Source: Clostridiales bacterium (lineage in GTDB: Bacteria; Bacillota_A; Clostridia; Christensenellales; Aristaeellaceae). Taken from it: DNA of 5,182 bases. A program made the translations under genes and the position numbers. Below the pieces are notes generated by a model. It was not told where the DNA came from and did not search any database. It saw only the letters and a list, made by a program, of their open reading frames with translations. Below, in pieces: positions 1 through 5,182 of the stretch (position 1 is the stretch's first letter; each line of letters opens with the position of its first letter). The DNA lies in NCBI GenBank assembly GCA_012514855.1, contig JAAYZL010000102.1, positions 1 to 5,182 on the forward strand. The letters are read 5' to 3'.

Positions 1-839
1 CCGAGCAGCCCGTTCTGCGCGTTGACCAGCCGGTATACGTGCAGGCTCAAAAACTCCGTCGCGTTTCCGGGCCCGCCCTGCGTCAGCACGAACGCCGTGT
101 CGAACAGCTTCAGGGCGTCGACCGCGCGGAGCAGAAGCGCCAGAAAGATCAGCTTCTTCATCATCGGAATCGTGATGTGGAAGATCGTCCGCATCGGGCT
201 CGCGCCGTCGATCATCGCGGCCTCGAGCGGCTCCGTCGGCAGCGACCGTAGCCCCGCGTACAGTATCAGCGTCACAAACGGCGTGAACTGCCAGATGTCC
301 ACGATCAAAATCGACCAGAACGCCATGTCGCTCGAGAGCCACGTGACCTTCGCGTCGAACAGCGCGGTCAGCACGTAGTTGATCAGCCCGTACTCGGCGT
401 TGAACATCAGCTTCCACATCTGCCCGGCAATCGCCGGGGTCATCGCCAGCGGCACAATCAAGATGCCCACCATAAGCGGCTTGAGCCTGAACTCGTACTT
501 GTTGAGCATCAGCGCGATGACGAACCCGAGCACGAGCTGGATCAGCGTCGCCAGCACCATGAACTCGAGGCTGATCTCGACCGCGTGCCAGAAGTCCACG
601 TCGCGGCCGCTGAACAGCCGCGTGTAGTTGCGGACGTCGACGAACTTCGCGCGGTCGAGCTTCCAGCCGAGCTGGTAGTTCGTGAAGCTGATGCCGAAGA
701 GGAACAGCGTCGGCACGATCGACAGCAGAAACAGCACCGTCATCGCCGGAGCGATGTACTTCCAGTGCGGATTCCTGGCGAACAGCCGGCGAATGAAGCC
801 CCCTTCGGCGCGCGGGCCCCTTTTGGGATTTCCGATCAT
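1..839 (-). CDS. Sugar ABC transporter permease, MalF/UgpA type (3' end cut by window)
   Basis: Membrane subunit of a carbohydrate importer of the binding-protein-dependent permease family; it forms the channel with a second permease and contacts an ATPase. No stop codon occurs down to position 1; 279 residues are visible of a usual ~290-310. Hydrophobic segments lie at about residues 28-50, 88-112, 121-143, 172-194 and 228-248; the last helix is outside the window. The cytoplasmic EAA loop is clear (EAAMIDGA at 206-213, followed by IP at 224-225), as is the family stretch LFDTAFVLTQGGPGNAT at 245-261. The start at 839 was chosen because GGAG at 849-852 sits 9 nt upstream; in-frame ATGs at 848 and 854 have no suitable Shine-Dalgarno. 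The gene follows the binding-protein gene after a terminator-like hairpin and has no visible promoter of its own, so it probably depends on read-through. The substrate cannot be read from the sequence. Confidence 0.93.
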   Translation of the reverse strand, partial: MIGNPKRGPRAEGGFIRRLFARNPHWKYIAPAMTVLFLLSIVPTLFLFGISFTNYQLGWKLDRAKFVDVRNYTRLFSGRDVDFWHAVEISLEFMVLATLIQLVLGFVIALMLNKYEFRLKPLMVGILIVPLAMTPAIAGQMWKLMFNAEYGLINYVLTALFDAKVTWLSSDMAFWSILIVDIWQFTPFVTLILYAGLRSLPTEPLEAAMIDGASPMRTIFHITIPMMKKLIFLALLLRAVDALKLFDTAFVLTQGGPGNATEFLSLHVYRLVNAQNGLL

Positions 840-859
840 GGCAACCATCTCCATCGTTC

Positions 860-903
860 AAAACGGAGAGGCCGTCTCTCCCATGCGCATGAGACGGCCC
901 CTC
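860..903 (-). terminator. Stem-loop terminator/attenuator between binding protein and permease
   Basis: Read on the minus strand, 891-903 pairs with 866-878 in a continuous 13-bp stem (one G-T wobble at 900/869). The loop is 12 nt (879-890). The 3' arm is followed by CG and then TTTT (863-860). This has the form of an intrinsic terminator, though the U-tract is short and offset by two bases, so leaky termination is likely. It starts about 22 nt after the binding-protein stop and ends about 20 nt before the permease start. In sugar ABC operons such a hairpin commonly keeps permease levels below binding-protein levels; alternatively it protects the 3' end of the upstream message. Confidence 0.75.
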
Positions 904-925
904 GGTTCTGTTCGTTCAGCGCGGT

Positions 926-2263
926 TTAGTAGCCGAGCAGGTCCTCGATGTCGAGCTGCATCTTCGCGCACGCGTCCGCGACCTCGATGTCTCCCGCGAG
1001 CGCGGCGCTCCCGTAGTTGCCGCCGATCTCGAGGATCTGGTTGATCTGGTCGTGCTGCGGAATCCACGACAGGCCCTTTTCGACGAGGCCGTTCGCGGAG
1101 ACCAGCGCCAGCTTCTGCGCCTCGAACGACGGGTTCAGCGCCGCGAGCTCCGCGTTCTCAAACACGGACGCGCGGGTGGCGGTGCCGCCGGCCTTGACGT
1201 AGTCGATCGACTTCTCGCGGCTGGCCATGAAGCAGATGAACGCCCACGCCTCGTCGGGGTTCTTCGAGGTCTTCGGGATCGACAGGTTCCAGCCCGCCAG
1301 CGCCGCGCCGTCCCCGTCCGGGCCGGTGGGGGTGGGAACGAACGCGACCTTGTCGGCGACGGTCGACGTCGCGGGATTCGTGATCTGGTTCGCGAGCGCC
1401 GTCGCGTCGAGCCACATCGCGGTCTTGCCCGACAGGAACGCGCCCAGCGCCTCCTCGTGCGTGTAGGTGCCGACGTCCGGCGGCGCGCACTTGAGCAGGT
1501 TCACGTAGAAGTCGAGCGACGCGATGGTCTCCTCGGTCGTGCAGGTCACGACGGGCTCGCCGGTCAGGATCGACGCCTGGTCGAGGAAGCCGCCGCCGAA
1601 GTTGTACATCAGGCTCATCCAGCCGGACGCGAAGTGGATGCCGCGCTGGGCGCGCATCGCGACGCCGTAGGGGCTGTCCTCCTTGCCGGTGAAGAACTGC
1701 GCGAGCTCGAGGTACTCGTCCATGGTCTTGGGCGGCTCTTTTCCGTACTTCTCGAACAGGTCGGTGCGATAGGCGATGAAGCGCGTCTCGCCCGCGGTCG
1801 GGATGCCGTAGTTGACGCCGTTCGCGCCCGCGATGCCGTTGCGGTACGCCGCCATGATGTCCTCATAGTCGAACCACGCGGGGGTCTTCGCCGGGTCCTC
1901 GGCGTACTCGGCGATCGGGATCAGCACGTCCTTCGAGGCGTACTCGCTCATCCAGAACGCGTCGACCATGAACACGTCGTAGGCGCCGTTGGTGTCCATC
2001 AGCTGCTTGCTCTTCAGGTTGGTTTCTTCCACAACGTCCCAGACGACGGAGATTCCGGTCAGCGCCGTGAATTCGTCCGACATCGTCTGGAAGGCCTCCG
2101 TCGAGGGGTGCGACGCCATCGCGACGGTGATCGTCTTTCCGCCGGACTGCTGCTTGATCCCGGCCGCCCAGCCCTCGAGCGTCGAGATGTCCGCCTCGGC
2201 GATTCCCGCGAAGGCCGTCAGGATCATGGTGAGACACAGGACAATGGCCATAAACCGCTTCAT
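926..2263 (-). CDS. Extracellular sugar-binding protein of an ABC transporter (family 1)
   Basis: Captures a carbohydrate outside the membrane and delivers it to the permease encoded just downstream. The protein is 445 residues, normal for family 1 (UgpB/MalE-like) binding proteins. Residues 1-24 form a signal peptide (K2-R3, hydrophobic core 5-20, likely signal peptidase I site after AEA). Family features include YDVFMVDAFW (95-104), YGIPTAGETRFIAYR (152-166), the GAFLSGKTAMW stretch (274-284), AGWNLSIPKTSKNPDEAWAF (323-342) and TRASVF (363-368). The start at 2263 is set by AAAGGAG at 2272-2278, 8 nt upstream, and by the signal peptide beginning there; an in-frame upstream ATG at 2356 lies upstream of the likely promoter and is rejected. 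Oddly, no lipobox cysteine follows the hydrophobic core. The YGIP..GETR region recalls sorbitol/mannitol-type binding proteins, but substrate assignment is a weak inference. Confidence 0.95.
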   Translation of the reverse strand: MKRFMAIVLCLTMILTAFAGIAEADISTLEGWAAGIKQQSGGKTITVAMASHPSTEAFQTMSDEFTALTGISVVWDVVEETNLKSKQLMDTNGAYDVFMVDAFWMSEYASKDVLIPIAEYAEDPAKTPAWFDYEDIMAAYRNGIAGANGVNYGIPTAGETRFIAYRTDLFEKYGKEPPKTMDEYLELAQFFTGKEDSPYGVAMRAQRGIHFASGWMSLMYNFGGGFLDQASILTGEPVVTCTTEETIASLDFYVNLLKCAPPDVGTYTHEEALGAFLSGKTAMWLDATALANQITNPATSTVADKVAFVPTPTGPDGDGAALAGWNLSIPKTSKNPDEAWAFICFMASREKSIDYVKAGGTATRASVFENAELAALNPSFEAQKLALVSANGLVEKGLSWIPQHDQINQILEIGGNYGSAALAGDIEVADACAKMQLDIEDLLGY

Positions 2264-2315
2264 AAACCCTTCTCCTTTCAAAGTGCCCGATGGTAACCGG
2301 AAACTTAACACATAT

Positions 2316-2344
2316 ATTATAGCCGTTGCCCCCAGTTTTGTATT
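2316..2344 (-). promoter_or_regulatory. Probable promoter of the binding-protein gene (good -10, poor -35)
   Basis: On the minus strand a perfect TATAAT occupies 2321-2316. With a 17-nt spacer the -35 hexamer would be AATACA (2344-2339), only 3 of 6 matches to TTGACA. Transcription would start near 2309, giving a leader of about 46 nt before the ATG at 2263. A consensus -10 with a weak -35 is typical of activator-dependent promoters. The region is strikingly AT-rich compared with the flanking genes. The -10 is seen directly; the start site is inferred. Confidence 0.7.
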
Positions 2345-2374
2345 TACACAATACACCTGTTTGTTTGCACAAAA
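2333..2374 (-). promoter_or_regulatory. Tandem 21-bp direct repeat, likely AraC-type activator site
   Basis: Two adjacent 21-bp units (2374-2354 and 2353-2333 on the minus strand) agree at 15 of 21 positions by hand alignment. The core TTGTGYAAAYA occurs at 2372-2362 and 2351-2341, exactly 21 bp or two helical turns apart. The promoter-proximal core overlaps the putative -35 by 4 bp. Known AraC-family activators bind direct repeats of this kind, with the proximal half-site touching the -35, as at araI1-I2 of araBAD. The obvious candidate ligand is the AraC-family protein encoded immediately upstream at 3319-2393. The repeat is seen directly; the assignment of the regulator is inferred. Confidence 0.6.
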
Positions 2375-2392
2375 TTTGAATCATTGGCGCGG

Positions 2393-3319
2393 TCAGCGCA
2401 TCGCGCTCATGCGGACGGACTTTTCATATTCGCTCGGCGACATGTGCACGTGGGCCTTGAACACGCGCGAGAAGTAGTGGATCGAGCTGAAGCCGAGCAT
2501 GCCGCCGATCTGCGTGAAGGTATACTGTCCCTCGCAGATCAATTTCTTCGCGCACTCCATCTTCATGGTGTTGAAGTAGTGGATGATGCTCTGGCCCGTC
2601 TGTTTTTTGAAGATATTCTGCAGATGCCCGTCGGAGAAGGCCATCTCGGCGCAGATGTCCCGCATCGACAGCTTCCCGCCGATGTGCTTTTCGAGGTGCT
2701 CGACGACTTTCTGCGCGATCTCCTCCGCGTTGTAATGCGTGCGGCGGTAGGCCGGCAGCCGCCCCTCGGCGTCCGGCTCCGGCGCGGCTTGGTTTCGCAT
2801 CAGGTCGCGAACGAGAAGGATCAGCAGGTTTTCCAGCATGTTCCGGATCATCTGACCGGAGGCGAACGGGGCGTTTTCGCGGAGCTTCAGCCGCGCCTGC
2901 ACAAACGCGTTGTACGGCGGCTCGAACAGCTTGCGCCCCTCGGCGTAGACCTCGCTGACGAGGTCGCGCTGCTGCTTCGAAAACGGGACGACCACCCCCC
3001 GGAACATCTGCGGATCGAGCTCCGGCGACGTGAACGACAAAATGCATGCGTTTCCGCTCGAGCCGAGCGCGACGACGCTGTGCTCCTCCATCGGCGGGTG
3101 AAAGATCGCGTGCCCCTGCGCGAGCTTCACCTCCTTGCCGCCGGCGTTGCAGATGATCCGGCCGCTGTCGGCATAGACCATCTCCCAAAAATCGTGCTGC
3201 TCGATGAGGCCGGAGTAGGTGGGCGCGTACTGGTAGTAGTGAAAGCTGATCAGCTCCCCGACGGTCAGGCGCGGCTCAAGCGGCGTGGGCACATACGCAA
3301 CTTCAAGGCGGTGCAGCAT
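2393..3319 (-). CDS. AraC-family transcriptional regulator with N-terminal cupin-like sensor domain
   Basis: A 308-residue DNA-binding regulator, normal length for the family. The N-terminal part (about 20-110) looks like the AraC ligand-binding cupin: HDFWEMVYADSGR at 42-54, then GHAIFHPPMEEHSV at 69-82. A helical linker spans about 115-175. The C-terminal AraC DNA-binding domain covers about 197-305, with two helix-turn-helix units: LSMRDICAEMAFSDGHLQNI at 217-236 and the region 267-298 containing the signature GFSSIHYFSRVFK and the end MSPSEY. The start at 3319 is supported by GGAGG at 3327-3331, 7 nt upstream. The gene begins only 20 nt after recO, with no clear promoter or terminator in the gap, so it may be read from the cdd-era-recO unit. 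It lies directly upstream of the sugar-transporter promoter, which carries a two-site direct repeat, so it is the likely local activator. The effector is unknown. Confidence 0.95.
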   Translation of the reverse strand: MLHRLEVAYVPTPLEPRLTVGELISFHYYQYAPTYSGLIEQHDFWEMVYADSGRIICNAGGKEVKLAQGHAIFHPPMEEHSVVALGSSGNACILSFTSPELDPQMFRGVVVPFSKQQRDLVSEVYAEGRKLFEPPYNAFVQARLKLRENAPFASGQMIRNMLENLLILLVRDLMRNQAAPEPDAEGRLPAYRRTHYNAEEIAQKVVEHLEKHIGGKLSMRDICAEMAFSDGHLQNIFKKQTGQSIIHYFNTMKMECAKKLICEGQYTFTQIGGMLGFSSIHYFSRVFKAHVHMSPSEYEKSVRMSAMR

Positions 3320-3339
3320 GGTTTTCCCTCCCCGCGGAT

Positions 3340-4080
3340 TTATCGGTCCTGTTCCCTTGAAACGAGCGGCGGGAGGAATTTTGGGGAAATCTGCATCCTG
3401 TCCTGTATGTAGAGCCGGAAAAGCCGCGCGGCCTCCGGCCAGTCCGGGTGACCGACGAGCTTTTCAACGCTCCCGAACCGCGTGCGCGGCAGTTTCAGGA
3501 GGATTCTTCGCGCGCCGTCGGAGATTCCGGGCGCTCCGCTCGGGCACGAGTCGCAGACCGCGCCGCCGAGCCGGGCGTCAAACCGCGCGGCGCCCTCGAC
3601 CGGCCGGCCGCACCGGACGCACGAATCGACGCGCGGCGGATAGCCGGACAGCGCCATGAAGTGCATCTCGTAGGCCATCGTCAGCATCGCGGGGGAGAGG
3701 CCGGAGTAGCTCAAATGCGCGAGCGCCTCGAGCGTCGCCCGGTAGAGCTCCGGCGCCGGCACGTCGCGCGGCACGCCCGCGTCGATCAGCTTCAGCCAAT
3801 AGACGCCGTGCACGAGCCGGTCGTAGTCCTCGCGCAGCGCGAAATAGCCCTCGCGAAGCTGGCACTGCTCGATCGAGTAGCGGTCGCCGCGCTGGAAGAG
3901 CTGGTACTCGCCGCTGACGAACGGCTCCGCGGCGTTTACCAGCGGCGACTTGGGCCTGCGGCAGCCGCGCGCGACCGCGTCGAGCCGCCCGTGCTCGGGC
4001 GTGAACAGCGTGACCATGCGGTCGTAGTCCGCGTAGTCCGCGCGCCGGATGACCAGCGCAGGCGTCACGAGCGGGGGCAT
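3340..4080 (-). CDS. recO: DNA repair protein RecO
   Basis: RecO acts with RecR (and RecF) to load RecA on SSB-coated single-stranded DNA and anneals complementary strands, in recombinational repair of gaps and breaks. The protein has 246 residues, normal for the family. The N-terminal OB-fold is recognisable (LVIRRADYADYDRMVTLFTP at 9-28, then HGRLDAVARGCRRPKSPL at 30-47). A helical domain follows, including GLSPAMLTMAYEMHFMALSGYPP (127-149). A four-cysteine zinc site is present (C154-x2-C157 and C176-x2-C179). The start at 4080 is supported by GAGGA at 4090-4094, 9 nt upstream, and by the family-typical N-terminus. It starts 2 nt after the era stop, implying one transcript and possible translational coupling. 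The GC-rich codons give an Arg/Ala/Pro-rich protein, but no key element is missing. Confidence 0.96.
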   Translation of the reverse strand: MPPLVTPALVIRRADYADYDRMVTLFTPEHGRLDAVARGCRRPKSPLVNAAEPFVSGEYQLFQRGDRYSIEQCQLREGYFALREDYDRLVHGVYWLKLIDAGVPRDVPAPELYRATLEALAHLSYSGLSPAMLTMAYEMHFMALSGYPPRVDSCVRCGRPVEGAARFDARLGGAVCDSCPSGAPGISDGARRILLKLPRTRFGSVEKLVGHPDWPEAARLFRLYIQDRMQISPKFLPPLVSREQDR

Positions 4081-4082
4081 GT

Positions 4083-4976
4083 TTAGCCGTCCTCGTAGCC
4101 GAGCGCGCGCAGGTCGCCCGTGCGGTTGCGCCAGTCCTCGCGCACCTTGACCCAGAGCTTTAAAGAAATTCTTGTGTCGAGCAGCCGCTCGATGTCGAGC
4201 CTGGCCTCCGTGCCGATCTTTCCGAGCATCGAGCCCTGCTTTCCGATGATGATCGACTTGTGCGACGCCTTCTCGCAGTACACGTTCGCGTGGATTTCGG
4301 TCAGCCCCGGCCGGAGCTCCTGGATCGAAAGCATCTCGACGCCGACGCCGTGCGGTATCTCGTCCCGCAGGTTGTTGAGCGCCTTCTCGCGGATGATCTC
4401 CGCGCAGAGCACGCGCTCGGGCTGGTCGGTGATCATGTCGTCGGGAAAGTACCGCGGGCCCTCGGGCATCGCGGCCGCGAGCATCTTCAAAAGCGCGTCC
4501 ACGCTGTCGCCGCGGCGGGCGGACACCGGCACGATCTTGTCAAAGCCGCAGTCGTTCAACTGCTGCAGCTGCGGCATCAGCTTTTCGGGGGTGCAGAGGT
4601 CGATCTTGTTGACGGCGAGGAATTTCGGGCACGACATCTTTCGGACGTCCTCGAGGATCGCGCGGTCGCCGCCGCCGATGAACTGCCCGTCGACGACGAC
4701 GAGCACCGCGTCGACGCCCTCGCGCGCCTCGCTCGCCGCCCTGACCATATACTCGCCGAGCCTCGTGCGCGGCCTGTGCAGCCCCGGCGTGTCGACGAAC
4801 ACGATCTGCCAATCCGCGTCCGTCGCGACCCCGAGCAGCTTCGCGCGCGTCGTCTGCGGGTGCTCGGACACGATCGCGACCTTTTCTCCGACAAACCTAT
4901 TCATCAGGCTCGACTTTCCGACGTTCGGGCGGCCCAGGATCGCCACGAAGCCCGAGCGAAACGCTTTATTCTCCAT
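4083..4976 (-). CDS. era: GTPase Era (ribosome assembly, 16S rRNA binding)
   Basis: Era is a GTP-binding protein that binds the 3' end of 16S rRNA and assists 30S subunit maturation, linking ribosome assembly to growth. All parts are visible in 297 residues, the usual length: G1 GRPNVGKS (15-22), G2 threonines at 42-43 (QTTRAK), G3 DTPG (62-65), G4 NKID (123-126) and G5 SAR (152-154, SAK or SAL in many relatives). The C-terminal KH RNA-binding domain has IIIGKQG (242-248) with the GxxG loop at 245-248. The end, LWVKVREDWRNR, is typical. The start at 4976 is set by GGAGG at 4982-4986, 5 nt upstream. The gene overlaps the end of cdd by 11 nt and lies 2 nt before recO, the standard Firmicutes arrangement. 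A perfect short inverted repeat sits against its Shine-Dalgarno. Confidence 0.98.
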   Translation of the reverse strand: MENKAFRSGFVAILGRPNVGKSSLMNRFVGEKVAIVSEHPQTTRAKLLGVATDADWQIVFVDTPGLHRPRTRLGEYMVRAASEAREGVDAVLVVVDGQFIGGGDRAILEDVRKMSCPKFLAVNKIDLCTPEKLMPQLQQLNDCGFDKIVPVSARRGDSVDALLKMLAAAMPEGPRYFPDDMITDQPERVLCAEIIREKALNNLRDEIPHGVGVEMLSIQELRPGLTEIHANVYCEKASHKSIIIGKQGSMLGKIGTEARLDIERLLDTRISLKLWVKVREDWRNRTGDLRALGYEDG

Positions 4977-5182
4977 CGGAACCTCCCCGGAGCTGCTCCG
5001 GCCCGAACGCGCGCGGCAGCAGCTCCGCGAGCTTTACGACCTCAAAATCATGGCCGAATTGCCCGCAGATTACGCGCATGTCGTCGGAAAACTCGTTGAG
5101 CACCTGCCGGCAGATGCCGCAGGGCCACGACTGCGCGCCGGAGCCGGCGATCGCCACGGCGACGAAGCGGTTCACGCCGGCG
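4966..5182 (-). CDS. cdd: Cytidine deaminase, C-terminal part (5' end cut by window)
   Basis: Cytidine deaminase converts cytidine and deoxycytidine to uridine and deoxyuridine in pyrimidine salvage. Only the last 71 or so residues are in the window; the frame stays open to 5182. The second zinc-binding motif PCGICRQVLNEF is present, carrying two of the zinc-ligand cysteines. The first motif with the catalytic glutamate (C/H-A-E) lies outside the window. The C-terminal ending LLPRAFGPEQL matches the usual LLP-x-AFGP-x-L of small tetrameric enzymes. A GTG at 5175 could be taken for a start but is internal, because it would leave out the catalytic first half. The last 11 nt overlap the era start, and the era Shine-Dalgarno is inside cdd, suggesting translational coupling. 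Confidence 0.95.
   Translation of the reverse strand, partial: AGVNRFVAVAIAGSGAQSWPCGICRQVLNEFSDDMRVICGQFGHDFEVVKLAELLPRAFGPEQLRGGSDGE
4987..5001 (-). repeat. Perfect short inverted repeat abutting the era ribosome binding site
   Basis: On the minus strand CCGGAGCAGCTCCGG is a perfect inverted repeat (7-bp arms, one central base). In RNA it could form a 6-bp GC-rich stem with a CAG triloop. It ends directly against the era GGAGG (4986-4982) and lies inside the cdd coding sequence, where it encodes Pro-Glu-Gln-Leu-Arg. That family-typical protein segment may alone explain it; a role in era translation is only a possibility. Confidence 0.35.

Noticed and set aside
840..854. Permease start at ATG 854 or 848
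   Set aside because: The sequence before 854 has no Shine-Dalgarno and is the terminator tail. GGAG at 849-852 is well placed only for the ATG at 839.
1052..2296. A 414-codon open frame on the plus strand opposite the binding-protein gene
   Set aside because: It is a shadow of a GC-rich gene: Arg/Val/Gly/His-rich low-complexity product, no recognisable domain, no convincing ribosome binding site, and fully antisense to a clear family member with signal peptide and ribosome binding site.
926..2356. Longer binding-protein start at 2356, adding 31 residues
   Set aside because: The extension would be translated from sequence upstream of and overlapping the likely promoter, has no Shine-Dalgarno, and would bury the signal peptide. 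The start at 2263 has AAAGGAG at the right distance.
2384..3412. A 342-codon open frame on the plus strand opposite the AraC-family gene
   Set aside because: Antisense shadow. Its composition follows from the codon bias of the minus-strand gene, and it runs across the regulator into the recO 3' end.
4260..5099. A 279-codon open frame on the plus strand opposite era and the cdd end
   Set aside because: Arg/Asp/Leu-rich antisense shadow crossing two well-identified genes; no domain features.
4966..5175. GTG at 5175 as the start of a small 69-residue gene
   Set aside because: The frame stays open to the window edge, and the visible part is the C-terminal half of cytidine deaminase, so the GTG is an internal valine.
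1..5182. Search for CRISPR arrays, tRNA/rRNA genes, insertion sequences, phage or defence genes
   Set aside because: No regularly spaced long repeats, terminal inverted repeats, transposase or integrase motifs, or tRNA-like cloverleafs were recognised; nearly the whole window is accounted for by six ordinary genes.

Overview
The window reads as a piece of a GC-rich Firmicutes (Clostridia-like) chromosome. All six genes lie on the minus strand, so transcription runs from high to low coordinates. The Firmicutes assignment is an inference. It rests on the order cdd-era-recO, which is well known from Bacillus and clostridia, on strong GGAGG-type ribosome binding sites, and on a family 1 sugar ABC transporter preceded by an AraC regulator. 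GC-rich codons give many long antisense shadow ORFs, which were discarded.

Layout in transcription order. (1) 5182-4966: the C-terminal end of cytidine deaminase (cdd). (2) 4976-4083: complete era, a ribosome-assembly GTPase whose start overlaps the end of cdd by 11 nt. (3) 4080-3340: complete recO, 2 nt after era. (4) 3319-2393: an AraC-family regulator with an N-terminal cupin-like sensor, only 20 nt after recO. (5) 2392-2264: the one AT-rich intergenic region, holding a TATAAT promoter with a poor -35 and two direct repeats exactly 21 bp apart that look like an AraC-type activator site. (6) 2263-926: a family 1 extracellular sugar-binding protein. (7) 903-860: a strong stem-loop with a short U-tract, probably a partial terminator. 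(8) 839-1: a MalF/UgpA-type sugar permease running off the window edge.

How the parts may work together: cdd-era-recO is a tightly packed housekeeping unit (pyrimidine salvage, 16S rRNA/30S maturation, recombinational repair). The regulator appears to be fed by read-through from it. The regulator probably senses a sugar or glycan breakdown product and activates the downstream promoter. The binding protein would then be made in excess over the permease because of the terminator between them. The second permease and any catabolic enzymes would lie beyond position 1, and no ATPase gene is visible.

I see no CRISPR, transposon, phage, RNA gene or clearly novel system. The most informative non-coding signal is the 21-bp tandem repeat at the binding-protein promoter. 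The most unusual protein feature is that the binding protein has no lipobox cysteine.
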